Shown in pieces: positions 48,501 through 60,162 of a stretch of 64,000 nt of DNA. This stretch comes from Isoetes taiwanensis (Eukaryota > Streptophyta > Lycopodiopsida > Isoetales > Isoetaceae). Below the pieces are notes generated by a model. That model ran no database searches. It was not told the DNA's origin and saw only the letters and a program-made list of their open reading frames with translations. The stretch spans positions 16,848,386-16,912,385 of the forward strand of contig JAJEKV010000003.1 of NCBI GenBank assembly GCA_021234155.1. The letters are read 5' to 3'. The position numbers were made by a program, and so were the translations under genes. The first letter of the stretch is position 1, and the number at the start of each line of letters is the position of its first letter.

Positions 48501-48856
48501 GAGGAGATTATGGTCTGTCCACACACCCGAAGGATGAATAATGCCAAAGAGAAAGAACTGGCACTTGAGGAAGCTGATATTTTGAAACATAAAGATGCTG
48601 AGCAAGCAGTAGCTGTGCCTCCTCCTCCTGCTCAAAAATTCGTCAGGAAGGAAAAAGAGTGTGAGGATTTTGAATATTTATTGAAGAATTCTAAAATCTG
48701 TGTAGATTTGCTGACCCTACTCAAGATAGCCCCTTCTTACGTAAAAAGGTGCTCAATCTTACTAAGGAAGATGAGTTTGCCCCGACAAACCACATTGATG
48801 AGCACATGCTCACTTCGGGATGATAATGATCCCGAGCTTTCACTTGTGTTGCTAAA

Positions 48857-49153
48857 ATGGAAGGAAAAGTATTGACCAAAGTTACGCTAGATGGAGGATC
48901 ACCCTTGAACGTGATGCCACACCATGTCATGAGACTATGTGGACTAGAAATAGATAAGAAGGCTCCAATGATCTTGAAATCTTTCTCTAACTCTAAAATC
49001 AATCCAGTGGGAATAGTTAGTAATGTGCCTATTGATGTTGAAGGAATAATGGTTGCAGCTAACTTTGTTGTGGTTGCTTTTGAGGGAATAGGGGACAAAT
49101 CAGATATATATGACTTACTTTTTAAGGCGAAGGTGGCTTTCTACAAGAGATGC
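48857..49153 (+). pseudogene. Gypsy copy 3: aspartic protease
   Basis: The only copy here retaining the protease core. TLDGGSPLNVMPHHVMRLCGL has the retropepsin D-x-G-S form (DGGS) followed by the LNVMP strand characteristic of Tat/Ogre/Athila-type proteases. The tail VVAANFVVVAFEGIGDKSDIYDLL is also seen in copy 2. A frameshift near 49125 separates it from the downstream spacer. Confidence 0.8.
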
Positions 49154-49155
49154 TA

Positions 49156-49850
49156 GACCTGTGTGGTCAAGAGGAGAATGTACCATCTCAAATGGCAAGA
49201 AAAAGGTAACATTGTATAATAAGTTAGGAGAGTTTGAAAGCATGAATTTCATTGAAGAAGAAATGTTAATATCACATCCATGTGGAGAATTTAAACCGGA
49301 TCTGATGAGAGTTGGAGTCTAGCATAGAAATCTCAAAGGAGTTGGCTTCAATCGGGTTGAGCAATTTTGCTTATTTATGGTTTGATGGTGGTGTTTCCAA
49401 AAGGCTTAATGTGGCATCTTCTGCCGCTATTCTCAAGGATGCTTCCAACAAAGTTCTTCAGCTAAAGTAGGAAGAATTTATCCTAATGTCACTTCTAATA
49501 TGGCGTAATATAAGGCATTGATTGCGGGTCTTCAAGAGGCAAAGAATCTAAACATCGGGAATGTAATCATCTTTGGAGACTCTCGGCTTTGTCTGCAGAG
49601 CAAATATCGAGAGAATATCGGGCCAAGAATGAAGACATGTTGCAGCTCAAAAATCAAGCCATCTTTGAACCCAAGAATTTTGATACACGAACTCGCCATG
49701 TTCCAAGGGAGCAAAATGGTGAAGCAACTTCGTTGTGCGTAAGTGTGCTACTTGAACATTTGGCTGAGGGAGCAATTCAAGAGGAGGAACTTGAGAGGAG
49801 AGATCTGCAACAGCTATACCCCATCCTGGTAATAAATGCAAGTGAAGACA
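49156..49850 (+). pseudogene. Gypsy copy 3: N-terminal (additional) RNase H
   Basis: The GECTISNGKKKV spacer is followed by frameshifts, then FDGGVSKRLNVASSAAILKDAS and VGRIYPNVTSNMA with the catalytic AEY glutamate codon changed to TAA near 49505. FGDSRL remains, and EATSL replaces EADAL. Position between protease and RT is as in copies 1 and 2. Inactive in this copy. Confidence 0.85.
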
Positions 49851-51118
49851 AACAGGTAAGGGAAATCAAGGTCAATAAGAAAGGTCTAGATAGGGTGTTA
49901 TATGTTGGAGATTTGTTCAGAGAAGAGGATAATGCCTTGGTTACTAAATTTTTTGATGATTGGAAGGATATCTTTGCTTGGGATTATGATGAGCTGGTGG
50001 GAATTGACAAAAGCGTTTGTGAATTTGAAATTAAGATAAAGGGAGGTATGAAACCTGTCATACAAAAGCTAAGAAGAATAAATGCTTCTCTATTAGGTCT
50101 AATCAAGGAGGAATTATACAAAATGAAAGATGCAGGTGTGATTACTGAAATTGTGAATCCTGAGTGGCTATCTTGCATTGTTCCTGTTGAAAAGAAAAAC
50201 AAGGCCATTAGGATCTGCATAGACTATAGAGATTTAAACAAAGCTACTGTCAAGGATTGTTACCCTTTGCCATTTCTGGAAGAGGTGTTGCATGCTGTAG
50301 CAGGGAAAGAGATTTACTCATTCTTAGATGGCTTTTCAGGTTTTAATCAAATAAGCATCAAAGAAGGTGATCAGCCAAAAACTTCATTCATCACACCTTG
50401 GGGAACATTTGCCATGAAAAGAATGCCATTTGGATTGATGAATGCTTCTGCAACATTCCAAAGAGCCATGGATGCAATTTTTAAAGAAATGCCAGCTAAC
50501 ATTTTTCGTGTGTTCTTGGATGATCTTTGTTTGGGAACTTCTCTGGAAAGACATTTTGATATGCTAACCATGTTGTTTGACTTGTGTAGAAAGGGAGGAG
50601 TGAGTTTGAACCCCAAAAAGTGTGTTTTTTTATCATCAAAAGGAGAATTGCTTGGGCATGTAGTATCCACAGCAGGAATTCAAATATCTGACAGTAAGAT
50701 TGAAGCCCTGAGGAAACTGACACCTCCAAAAACCCTCAAACAAGTTAAAAGCTTCATAGGGATGACCAGCTTCTTGAGAATGTATGTCCCTCATTTTTCC
50801 CACACCATAAGCCCAATCTCCAGCCTCACAAAGGTCGGGAAGTTCTCCAAAAGTGAAAGCAAACACATCCTAGTAGATTGGGGTGAGCAATGCCAAAATT
50901 CTTTTGACAAAATCATTGATGCCATTTGCAAATCTATCCTACTAAAACCTCCTGATCTAGAGAAGCCCTTCAAAGCTTACATCAGTGTGACAAAAAAAGC
51001 AATTGGTTTGGCACTGCTACAAGGGGATCATGTAATTACTTTTGCAAGCAAGATGTGGTCTGATACTGAAATTAGATATCCCAGGTTGGAGAAAAGTGCG
51101 GCAGCCCGATGTTTTTAA
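49589..51118 (+). CDS. Gypsy copy 3: RT with degenerate canonical RNase H, longest open frame (509 codons)
   Basis: Uninterrupted frame. It opens in the tail of the additional RNase H, then the EELERRDLQQLYPILVINAS linker and RT: KKGLDRVLYVGDLF, NPEWLSCIVPVEKKN, CIDYRDLNKAT, YSFLDGFSGFNQISIK, KTSFITPWGTFAMKRMPFG, FLDDLCLGTS (catalytic box), LLGHVVSTAGIQ and KTLKQVKSFIGMTSFLRM. The following RNase H domain has FKAYISVTKKAIGLALLQ and RYPRLEKSAAA, lacking the first catalytic aspartate. It ends by a frameshift near 51105. RT itself looks intact. The first methionine is not the native start because pol is normally translated from upstream. Confidence 0.9.
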   Translation: MSAEQISREYRAKNEDMLQLKNQAIFEPKNFDTRTRHVPREQNGEATSLCVSVLLEHLAEGAIQEEELERRDLQQLYPILVINASEDKQVREIKVNKKGLDRVLYVGDLFREEDNALVTKFFDDWKDIFAWDYDELVGIDKSVCEFEIKIKGGMKPVIQKLRRINASLLGLIKEELYKMKDAGVITEIVNPEWLSCIVPVEKKNKAIRICIDYRDLNKATVKDCYPLPFLEEVLHAVAGKEIYSFLDGFSGFNQISIKEGDQPKTSFITPWGTFAMKRMPFGLMNASATFQRAMDAIFKEMPANIFRVFLDDLCLGTSLERHFDMLTMLFDLCRKGGVSLNPKKCVFLSSKGELLGHVVSTAGIQISDSKIEALRKLTPPKTLKQVKSFIGMTSFLRMYVPHFSHTISPISSLTKVGKFSKSESKHILVDWGEQCQNSFDKIIDAICKSILLKPPDLEKPFKAYISVTKKAIGLALLQGDHVITFASKMWSDTEIRYPRLEKSAAARCF

Positions 51119-51154
51119 TAGAGAGACAAGGACATCTTCTCGCAAAACAATCAG

Positions 51155-53899
51155 GTGCAAGTGTTCATGAGGCAAAATCCTTTTTCACTCCTATTTGCAA
51201 AAAGCGACCAAAGGCTAAAGCAGGCAGGGGCTTGTAAGATCCAAGCTTATGATATTACTGTAAAGGTGGTAAAGTTGATCGAGAATCCCAGCTCCTATCT
51301 TCCACTGGTGTTGTTTGAACATGAAGATCAAGATGGTTTATGTGTTGATGACAATCTAACAAACTTGATCTCTGTTGATGCAGAAAACATTGATTGGCAA
51401 TTTGACATCAGAAACTATTTGGAAAGCAATGAGTTACCTAAGAACTTGAGTAGCAGTCAAGAAAGAAGATTTAGGGACAAGTGCAAGAAGTTCAAAGCTA
51501 ATTGAAGGGATCCTATGCAAAGTTGACAAGGAGGGAGTCTTGCTGAGATGTGTGGATAAAGAAGAGGCTAGAATGATAATCGAGGCGTGTCATGAGGGAG
51601 TTTGTGGAGGACACTTTGCAGCAGACACAACTGCAAAAAAGATTTTAAGGTCAGGATACTTTTGGCCTACTCTTTTTAAGGATTGTTATGAAGCTATAAA
51701 ATGCTGCCATAAATGTCAGATTTTTGGCAAAAGAACCTTACAACCAAATTACCCCGACCGCCATAATTTCCCCTGGACCTTTCCAAATGTGGGGGCTGGA
51801 TTTTATAGGCCCCATAGACCCACCTTCCACAGCTCAACACCAGTTTATATTAGTTGCCACTGATTACTTTACCAAATGGGCAGAGGCAATTCCTTTGAGA
51901 GAAGCCAATGCCCAAGCCACTGCAAGGTTTCTACATGAAAATATCTGTGCCAGATTTGGTATCCCTTTCAAAATTGTTTCTGATAGAGGCAGCCAATTCA
52001 TCAACAATGCAATTGCATTACTTCTAGCCACCTTGAAAGTTAAACACACCAAGAGTTCATCCTATTACCCTCAGGGAAATGGCCAGGCAGAGTCAACCAA
52101 TAAGACTCTCAAATCAATCCTGAAGAAGACCATCAGTGTTTCAAAAAAGGATTGGCATTTAAAACTTCATGATGCACTTTGGGCATACAGAACTACCATC
52201 AAAGTGGCTACAAAGCACACCCCTTTCAGCTTGGTGTATGGGATAGAATCAGTATTGCCTATAGAATTAGAGCTTCCATCACTCAGACTGGCCTATCAGA
52301 TAAATTTGGAAATGGATGATGCTCTAAAAGACAAATTTGTGAGATTGATGCAGCTTGAGGAGCATCATGGAATAAATTACTACTCCTATATTTTAGTGTA
52401 GCCAAAATAGGTTAAGCTAAACTACCTTCAAATTGGGGCTAGAAGTTTCTAACACTTGGCTAAATGAAATGGTTTTTCTCCATCACAGTTTCTTGCTTTT
52501 GGCTAAACTTTCACAAAATGGAAAGGCAAATATTAGCCATCACGCTATAATCATTAGGGATTTTTTGAGATCATAAAAGGGCCTTCTAAGAACTGCTGAC
52601 TAAGCTGTATGAACTACCAATCAGAAAACAGAACTGGTAATCCAGTCAGCAAAACAGTTATAACTGACTCACTGGATCACATTTTCTAGCACAAGTATTG
52701 ATAGAAAAGTCCAAATGAGCTTTTGTTTAGTGCAATAGATAGATCTCATTGAGATCTTTCCAAGCTTGGGTGGTTTGCATATCTTTTAGCCCCCTAGGAT
52801 AGTAAAAAATGGTAAAAACCATATTTTTTGGAGTTTTGACAATCATAAGTAGTTAAAATATGTGCAAAGCACCTAAGGTTGGAAAGATCTCAACGATATC
52901 TATCTATTGCACTAAACGAAAGCTCATTTGGACTTTTCTATCAATAGTTATGCTAGAAAATGTGATCCAGTGAGTTAGTTATAACAGTTTTGCTGACTGG
53001 ACCTGTCAGGCTCTGATTTCTGATTGGTGGTTCATTTAGCTTCATTTGGCTTAGTTGGCATGTTTTGAAGGCCCTTTTTTAATCTCAAAAAAACCCTAAT
53101 GGATTTAAAAAAATCCAAGCATTCTGGCAAAGACATTGAATTTATTGTAAGTACATAAATCAAGACACGAACATATATGAACATGCTCAAAAACCTAAAA
53201 GAAAAGGGCACAACTTTGTTCCTTTTCCTCTAATGCTTTAAATTTGTACTTGGAACGAGAAAGAAAGGGAAACAAAAACAAGAAACATAAACCCTATTTG
53301 AAATTTCTTAAAGTTAGTACATAAATTGGTGTTGAATTTCGGGCTAATCTATCCATTTTTCCAAGCCCACTCTATCTTAGGTTTAGCTAATCAATGTCCC
53401 GATGGATATGTCTGGAGGTAAAGGTTTGGCTATTCAACCTAAAAACTCACTTGGACGGCAAAAAAATTGGGCTAAAATTTTCTTTTTTTTGGGCATTTTT
53501 TCCATTTACTTTAGCCGTTTTTCTTGGCAAAACTGCTACAAAATAGCCATTTGGCTAATCTTAGCCGTTATTTTATTCCATGAGGAGCATAGATATGAGG
53601 TTGAGAATGCAATAATGAGGAAAAAGGCCAAGGATATTGCAGCCTTCAAAGCAGCACATAAATTACAGGGAGTCTTGAAAGAAGGAGAGTTAGTGTTAAA
53701 GTGGAATAAAGCAAGGGAAGATATGGCAACAAAGTTCGAAAATCTTTGGGAAGGACCATTTGAAGTAATAGGAACAGCTGGCAAGGATTCATATTGGCTG
53801 AAGGATGTTGCTGATGGCAGAGAATTGATGAACCCTATCAACATTGTGCACCTAAAAAGGTATTGGCAACAACATGTTGCCCTTACTCTGTTCAACTGA
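51155..53899 (+). pseudogene. Gypsy copy 3: linker and integrase, split by a transposon
   Basis: The linker (MRQNPFSLLFA, LPLVLFEHEDQDGL) leads to EACHEGVCGGHFAADTT ... CCHKCQIFG. A frameshift near 51750 precedes the core with [22 protein letters not shown] and [10 protein letters not shown]. The frame is open to RLMQLEEH, where the 1,217-bp transposon interrupts (52366-53582). It resumes after the duplicated site as EEHRYEVENAIM and ends LKRYWQQHVALTLFN, TGA at 53897. Confidence 0.9.
52358..53590. mobile_element. 1,217-bp foldback DNA transposon, copy B, with TSD AGGAGCAT
   Basis: The element proper is 52366-53582; the span includes AGGAGCAT at 52358-52365 and 53583-53590. It has the same length and the same terminal CATGGAATAA/TTATTCCATG as 11958-13174 but the opposite orientation; where compared, only isolated substitutions separate them. 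Copies 1 and 2 of the gypsy family show the empty site. The 61-residue open frame entering from its right end (53402-53582) is present on the other strand in copy A, and is non-transposase. Confidence 0.9.
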
Positions 53900-54562
53900 A
53901 ATCTCTGTGGTAAGATGTAGCTAGGATTAGTTAGTACTTAGGGTTAAAGCTAGATCAGTTAGGCCTGTCTTAGTAAGTGTAGTTCTGCTTTAGAGTTGTT
54001 ATTTGTGTTTTAATGAGTTTATAAGTGTTGCTATCACATTTGTGATCAACTGAGGGAGTGAATTGATACTAATGATCATGGTTCCATGCAGGTGCATCTG
54101 AGCATGTCTTTTACACATCTCTTCCATTGCACTACATTGATCTTCATCATCTGGAGTTGCTGACATTGCCTCCACACCAGCAACTCACTCATACTAACAA
54201 ACTTTATCTTCACATGCAGGTGCATTCCTATGTTTATCTCCATCTGTCATCTGATCAAGAGTTGACCTCATTGCATCAGAAAGCCATCCTACATTGCCAA
54301 TAAATTTCCCAAGCTCTTTGTCATACCACCATCCTGCAGCTTCTCATAACTAAAGAGATTTATTTTCCATGCAGGTTCATCTGAAAGTAGCATCATATGC
54401 ACGTTCATAATATCAGATCTATCACCTTCCAATCCATATGCAGGTCATTGAGTTGCCAACCATATTCTCATATTGGCAACTGGCTGGAGAACATGTCAAG
54501 AGTTATCAAGCAGCTAGTCAAAAGGGGCTGGAAGACCGACCTTCTCTTTTGTTTGGCATAAT
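53900..54562 (+). other. Gypsy copy 3: 3' non-coding region with repeated ATGCAGGT motif
   Basis: CCATGCAGGTGCATCTG (near 54087), CACATGCAGGTGCATTCC (near 54212), CCATGCAGGTTCATCTG (near 54370) and ATATGCAGGTCATTGAG (near 54437) are spaced about 65-160 bp apart. AAAAGGGGCTGGAAGACC near 54520 is the polypurine-like tract, followed by the conserved TTTGGCATAATC spacer. Confidence 0.75.
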
Positions 54563-56881
54563 CTTTGCCATGCTATGGCGGCATGTAAGAGCCAAGCATG
54601 TATCGACACTAATCCTATCGGTTTGATTCAATTTGCAAGATATTAGGAGAATGCTTCACTAGCATACACTCAAGTTTGAAGAGCAAAGGAAGGACAATTG
54701 ACTCAAGTCACTCAAGAGATACAAAAAGGTCAAACAAGCATGGGAAGTGTAGAGAAGAAGAGAAAGAAGATCCCTTAAAGAGCATTCCATGGTATGTGAT
54801 CATTTATGAGCTTGGCATCTTTGGCATTTTTTTTGATTTCCATCCTCATCCACTCCACCATCCCAAATAGCATTGAACCTTGGCTCCTTCCTCATACACC
54901 TCCCAAAGTCAAACTTGACCTTGAAAGTTCTTTCTAGTCGAAATACACCTTCATAAAACACCCACTTGCTTCATCATCCACTAGTTCAAGAGAGACTTGA
55001 CATAGTCACAACTTTGCTTATGAAGTCAACATTCCATGCAACTTGAGCAAAATGTAGAGAGGCTTGCAAAATCCCTAAGGGAAATGCTCAAAATTCAAAT
55101 ATGCCTCAAAGATGCCTCAAAGATGAGCACTAGATGTGCCAAGTCCCTCTACACCATACTACACACATCATACCCAGCACCATTTTATCCTTTTCATCTC
55201 AAACTCTTATTCAAATCAAAATTCATTTCAAAATATCATTGTTGCCACATCACTTTTGACACCTCATCATTCACACACATCATCTCCACATCATTCTAAA
55301 AATTTTGACTAGAGAGAATTTTCAAATTCAAGTGGGCTGACACGTCATCATTCCCATTGGCCATGTCATACTACCTAGCCTTGCCATCTTTTTCAAATGC
55401 CACTCCATCCACTCCCCACATTTTTGTCCAAATTCCAAAGAGCTCTATGGTGAAAAAAGATCCCAGAACATTATAGGGCACAAAAAAAGATTCCCCTAGA
55501 AAAAAAGAATTTTGAAAAAAGGCCTTATTCTAGGCATGATATATGTCTTCTAGGGAATCGTGCCATAGGGTGTAAGGGGTGCAAAAACATTTTCCTATCT
55601 ACCCCCAACCTAATTTCTCTCTTCCAAGCCAATTCCCCCCTAGCGTGGAGCATCCGGCGCGTGGGGGGCTGGGAGGTACCGAATCCCACGTGGACACTTT
55701 GACGCAATAATCAGAAAGAATGGATTTTTTAGCCCTTATATACCTTGTCTCCCAAATTCGATCAGGCCTGTGGGATATTGAGCTTCGAACTACCAAAAAA
55801 CCTAAATCAGGAAAACGCCAAGATCTGTTCAATCTGGCCAAACAAACCATTAAATCACTACCTAAACTGGCCGAATCATCATGTTTAATGCCATGAATGC
55901 TTAGTGCGAGCTAGAAGACAGAAGATTGGAGGGAAATAATTGAGATCTCAACGGAACAGAACATTCTACAAAAGGGGATTTTCTGCACAGAAGATTTTCG
56001 AGGGCTTGAAGGCAAAGAAGAAAGACTTGGCTTGAAGAAGGACCGGCTTGATAATCTTGAGCTTGTTTCTGACCTCCTATGTTTACCTTTGATCTGGATT
56101 GTTGACTCAATACTCCGGATTTCATATGTGTACCTATTTGATCCTGTGCCCAAGACCCCGAGCTTGGGATATTACATTGTATCTTCTGAGTGACTGATTA
56201 AATTGAAAATCCGACCTTTGTAGCAATTTTTGCATTGTGATCTTTTTCCAAAAAGAGAAAATTGTTATTGGTTGAGTGTCTAGTGCCTGCACAAATTGTT
56301 AGTTGCGTGCTGTCTGCCCAAGTTGCAAATCTGTAGAGCCAGGCAATGCTAAACACACGCACAGTTTACCTATAGTAAACATTCTCTCTCGAGTTCATTC
56401 TCTTCTCATAGTCTTAGGCAAAAAATTATCAAAAGAAAAAATTAGGTCCCTTCTGGTGAAAGGAAAAAGTTGGCCCTTGGTGTGCAGACAAATCTGAGAA
56501 AGATAGAGCTGGTAGCCCCAAAAAATTCATCACCAATGTCGAGTTTCAAATTTCAGCTCTCGGTTAGGGATATTGACCAAAAATTGACTGGGTCAGTGAT
56601 CTGATTTCGTCCTACCTAGCCTATCCTGACCTTGTTGAGTTCTTGCAGTTAGATTGTGTCAAGCATTGAGCATCTAGTAGAAAGATATCCAGGCCCATAG
56701 CTTCATAGATCACATCCTGCAACTTATTTTGTGAGGCAGACTTTTTTATCTTCAGGGAAACTCACTCTTAGTGAACTCTTGTGCATTTTTTTGGAATCTT
56801 TGCACTCAGAGTGGTTGCCTTAAGCAACCTGGAGGTTCTAAACCACTGAGGTTGAAGGTTTTGCCAGGAACACCTTCAACA
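54563..56881 (+). repeat. Gypsy copy 3 3' LTR (about 2,319 bp)
   Basis: Partner of 45004-47337. The 3' terminus has GGTTGCCTTAAGCAACC and GTTGAAGGT/ACCTTCAAC hairpins and ends CTTCAACA, followed by the GGCTC duplication (56882-56886). Confidence 0.93.
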
Positions 56882-56886
56882 GGCTC

Positions 56887-59230
56887 GATAGCTTAACTTT
56901 AGAGTTTATTTTCGCTTGGTCGGTAGGAAGGCATGGAAGGCATCTGGGCTTCCTCGATTTGCAGTCATCCAAATCGGCCAGAGTTATAGTTTTGCCAGAG
57001 TTATAGTTCAAGATGCAAGTTGCAGTTCCGTTTCTAGCATTAGTTCTGATTCACAAAAGCTCTCAAACATTAGTTCTTGGGCGAGATTGAGAGCTCTGTT
57101 CTATCATCTTTTTGATCCGTGTGCAGAATATCGTCTGGAGTATGTTTTAACAAAAGTGCAATCCAATCTGCTGCAGAAGAGGCCGAGCTCATATTTTCTG
57201 CAGAATCATCAAATTCTGGGCTTCTTGATTTGCTGCAGATGGATCTAAAGAACTTGCGGATTCCGTGCAGAATGATTTCACTTTATAATCAATCTCTCCA
57301 AAAAGACGCTGCGCCTGGGAAGCGTAATAAGGAAGCTTGAGCTGGCATGTCAAAATTGCTCTAAGCATGATGATCTGGCTGGAGGAAGAATTGGGGCTGC
57401 ATTTTTCGCCTGGTGTTCGGTTTTATGGTATGTCTTTTTCTCGCAATTCTAGACCGTATTTCATGTTTTTGACAATCGGGTTCTTTTTAAAATGGTCATA
57501 CGAAAGTGTACATGCTTGCAAATCCAGCTACAATGAAAGGCGAGAAGAAGAGCAAGATCCGCAAATTGTTTTCTTTTGGTAAAAGGCGTAAAAATGCCCC
57601 CCGTGACCGATTGTCATATATACGAGATATTGTCGTTGATGCACAAATGTCTCCTAGGTCGCGGCATTCAAGTAGGCTACAAATTCCTGCACATACCGGA
57701 CCGCTATAAACAAAGGGGGCACCATGAAAATCCCTCAGATTCCTTGTACAAAGTCACCGATTCCATGTGGGCTGATGGCTATGTTAATGATTTCCCAAAA
57801 TGTATTGAGAACTAAAGTCGCCGCCAAGCTTGTTGCATTTAATCTTTTGCCATCTAGTTTTCCAAAAGAGCTTCGATCTCAACATTTGGATTCCCCGAGA
57901 TTACAAGATCGAGAATGGACCAAAAGCCTCCTAGTTTGGGAACGTAAATACTACTCCATCCAAAATCCTTCCTCTTCCAATATGCCCGATCTGTGATTAT
58001 CAAGAAACAAGAGATCAACGTCCCAATCTAAATACACATCAAGTGATGTTTGCACAACTTTTGTAAAGCACTTACCTAATATGGAGACTATGGATGTCAT
58101 CCATGTGAACACACTCCACAGATCTGCCCGTGAAAATTGCATCAAGATGGGTAGAAACAGAATCCGCAAATTGGGTTGTGGGCATGGTTAGACTTAGAAC
58201 CTTATAGTTTTCATTGTTTATAAAAATGGCAGAGACTTTGAGAGATTTGCCCTACCGTGAGTCCAAATATAAGAGAAACTTCATTTGAGACACCAAAGAT
58301 TTGCCTTATAGGTTCCAAGTACATTGTGCAATAATCCCCAAAATCCAAGCTCCAAACCAGCCAAGACAATGCTTTGATCTCTCGAGAGCGGTTGGAAGAA
58401 CAGGCAAAAACACAGGCAAAGTGCAAAGAGGGATCCGGACAAGAGAGTTTAAGCTCTCCGGCACCTTTAAAGAACCATGATCACTCATCTCGCATACCAC
58501 GCCAGCCTCGATCCATACAAGGCAGCCAATATGTGAAGCATGAACAAAAATTTGCCTTTATGTGGCAGGTGCAGAGGAATTTTTAGAGCAAGATGCTGGT
58601 GATGGTGATGGTGAAGGGTCTGACTCTGAGGCATTGGCAGGAACTTTAATTTCTTTGATGCTTTGAATAGATTCTTGCACCCGAGTCTAGAGACAGCTCT
58701 TGTGGGGATGATCTGCATCATTGTGGTATGATCTAGAGACAGGCGCTGTGCAGATGCAAGAGAGCTGTGAAGCTGCATCTTGACAGGCACTCTAGATCAA
58801 ATTTTGCACCCTAGACCAAATTTTGAAATGGCTACTTTAGGATTCCAGTGAGGAAAACCTTTCTGGCAAGCTACAACTGAAGGTGGTAACTGAAGGTGGT
58901 ATGGTTATTATATGTGAGAAATAGGGTCTACCGCTGCAGCAAGAAGAATGCAAAGGGAAGTTGGTATTATATAAGGAATTGGGTGGTGACGCTCAAACAA
59001 AGGTGGCTCTCTTAGAACTCAGAACCTACACGTTCTTTTCCTGGCAAAAACAAAGCAGAAGGGCTCCAACGACTGTTGCCACTGTTTAATGACGTCACAA
59101 AAAGCTGAGGGCCCAACTCTTTTTGTAGTTGTGTTGATCCGAGATGCTGCTTGTCCATTCTGCAGCCGCCTTTACATAAGTCGAGGGTGTTACAGGTATT
59201 ATATTATATGTTGATAAATAACTTCTTTTC
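56887..59230. other. Unrecognised, possibly decayed coding fragments
   Basis: Several overlapping open stretches without known motifs. 57529-57708 reads MKGEKKSKIRKLFSFGKRRK, strongly basic. 57650-57813 in another frame reads HIPDRYKQRGHHENPSDSLY. 57811-58190 is nearly open (KVAAKLVAFNLLPSSFPKEL, one TGA at 57993, then KHLPNMETMDVIHVNTLH). 58374-58583 is rich in Ser, Gln and Lys. Frame changes between neighbouring pieces suggest a decayed gene, or exons of a gene I cannot join. GATGGT repeats near 58590 and TCTAGAGACAG repeats near 58690-58735 follow. Confidence 0.35.
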
Positions 59231-59750
59231 TTGTTTGCATTGGGAGTTAGCCCAATAACAATAATGAAATTAGCAACAGGAAAAATCATCAAGGATGAGA
59301 TTATTAACTTTATTCCTGGCATGGCCTTGAAGTCTACAGACTTGGCTGTCTTGTTCTTCACTCAATCAGGAAAACTAGCAGTGATCAATAAGGGATATAA
59401 AATATTGTTCCGACAAAAATATGTTCTATCAAGTAATTTTGACGAGCTTGAACTAGTAAAAACAAGGACAATGAGAGATATTCGAATGCAGAGTTCAAGT
59501 TATTTAGCAATGAGACCATTATTGCCATCTTCATTTTTGGGCTTAGGAGATAATGAAGAACAAATGAGAATATCAGACAAAAGTTACGTAGAGTGGTTAG
59601 ATAAATAAAAAACAATGTCAGTATTACATGTGTCATTTGGATCGTGAGGCTGTTGTGGGATTTTTAAGCCATTGTGCTTGGAATCCGACGTTGGAAAGTA
59701 TACGTGCGAATGTGCCCATGATTGGTAGCGTTGCATTCGTTCTGCAAGGG
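59231..59750 (+). pseudogene. UDP-glycosyltransferase (family 1) pseudogene
   Basis: The first part, INFIPGMALKSTDLAVLFF ... ELELVKTRTM ... LLPSSFLGLGDNEEQM ... YVEWLDK, matches the central region of plant UGTs. It is stopped by TAA at 59606; the next codons still read as the SVLHVSFGS strand. About 100 codons that should follow are missing. After a frame change the signature PSPG box appears in part: VVGFLSHCAWNPTLESI and VPMIGSVAF. The His and Trp of HCxWN are kept. The N-terminal acceptor domain is absent. Premature stop plus internal deletion make it a pseudogene. Confidence 0.82.
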
Positions 59751-59935
59751 CGAGAAGGAGAGATTTGTTGGAAGAGAAGGGATAGAGGAGGCTTGGAGTA
59801 CCCAGATTCGATTCCCCATGGGGGTTTTAGTGCTTGTATATTTTTTGCGAATGTGTGTAAGAGATGCTTCTACAATATTGTAAATGTGTTAAGATGTCCT
59901 ACCATAAAAACCATGTTGTGTTGCATGTTCGAATT

Positions 59936-60160
59936 TGTTAGGGCCCGAAGAGCCCAAAAATACACATTACCTCATTTAATACAGTCTCTCTCATTGTTTC
60001 TAACATTTAGTATAGTTCATAGTTCTTAAATTTCTTTTATAAAATCATTATAATTTAAACGGCCTGTTTATATGCAATACCTTTTCTAAGGCAGTGAATG
60101 TGCATTGCTCTTTCGATTGCATTGTTAGGGCCCGAAGGGCCCAATTTTTTTTTCATATAA
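59936..60160 (+). repeat. Two TGTTAGGGCCCGAAG repeats, possible LTR starts
   Basis: TGTTAGGGCCCGAAGAGCCC at 59936 and TGTTAGGGCCCGAAGGGCCC at 60123, 187 bp apart. The TGTTAG start followed by a GGGCCC palindrome resembles a retrotransposon LTR terminus, but no primer-binding site or coding region accompanies it. Confidence 0.4.
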
Positions 60161-60162
60161 CG

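Larger units (their letters stand above)
45004..56881 (+). mobile_element. Ty3/gypsy copy 3: complete element with two LTRs and 5-bp TSD
   Basis: Bounded by GGCTC duplications. LTRs 45004-47337 and 54563-56881. All domains are represented: GAG, CCHC knuckles, protease, additional RNase H, RT, degenerate RNase H, integrase. A 1,217-bp transposon (52366-53582) sits in the integrase C-terminus. GAG, protease and RNase H are frameshifted, so the element is not autonomous. It is the reference copy for domain order. Confidence 0.94.

Noticed and set aside
53402-53899. 165-codon frame as a new fusion protein (MDMSGGKGLAIQ joined to integrase tail)
   Set aside because: It is the edge of the inserted 1,217-bp transposon reading by chance into the integrase C-terminus through the duplicated site.
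54542-54562. LTR start placed at TGTTCTTTTAGTTTGGCAT
   Set aside because: It would give TGTT...AACA ends, but the 5' LTR flanked by the GGCTC duplication starts later, at TGCTGCC (45004).
59804-59830. B-box-like AGATTCGATTCCCC as a tRNA or SINE
   Set aside because: No matching A-box at suitable distance and no terminal repeat or tail found.
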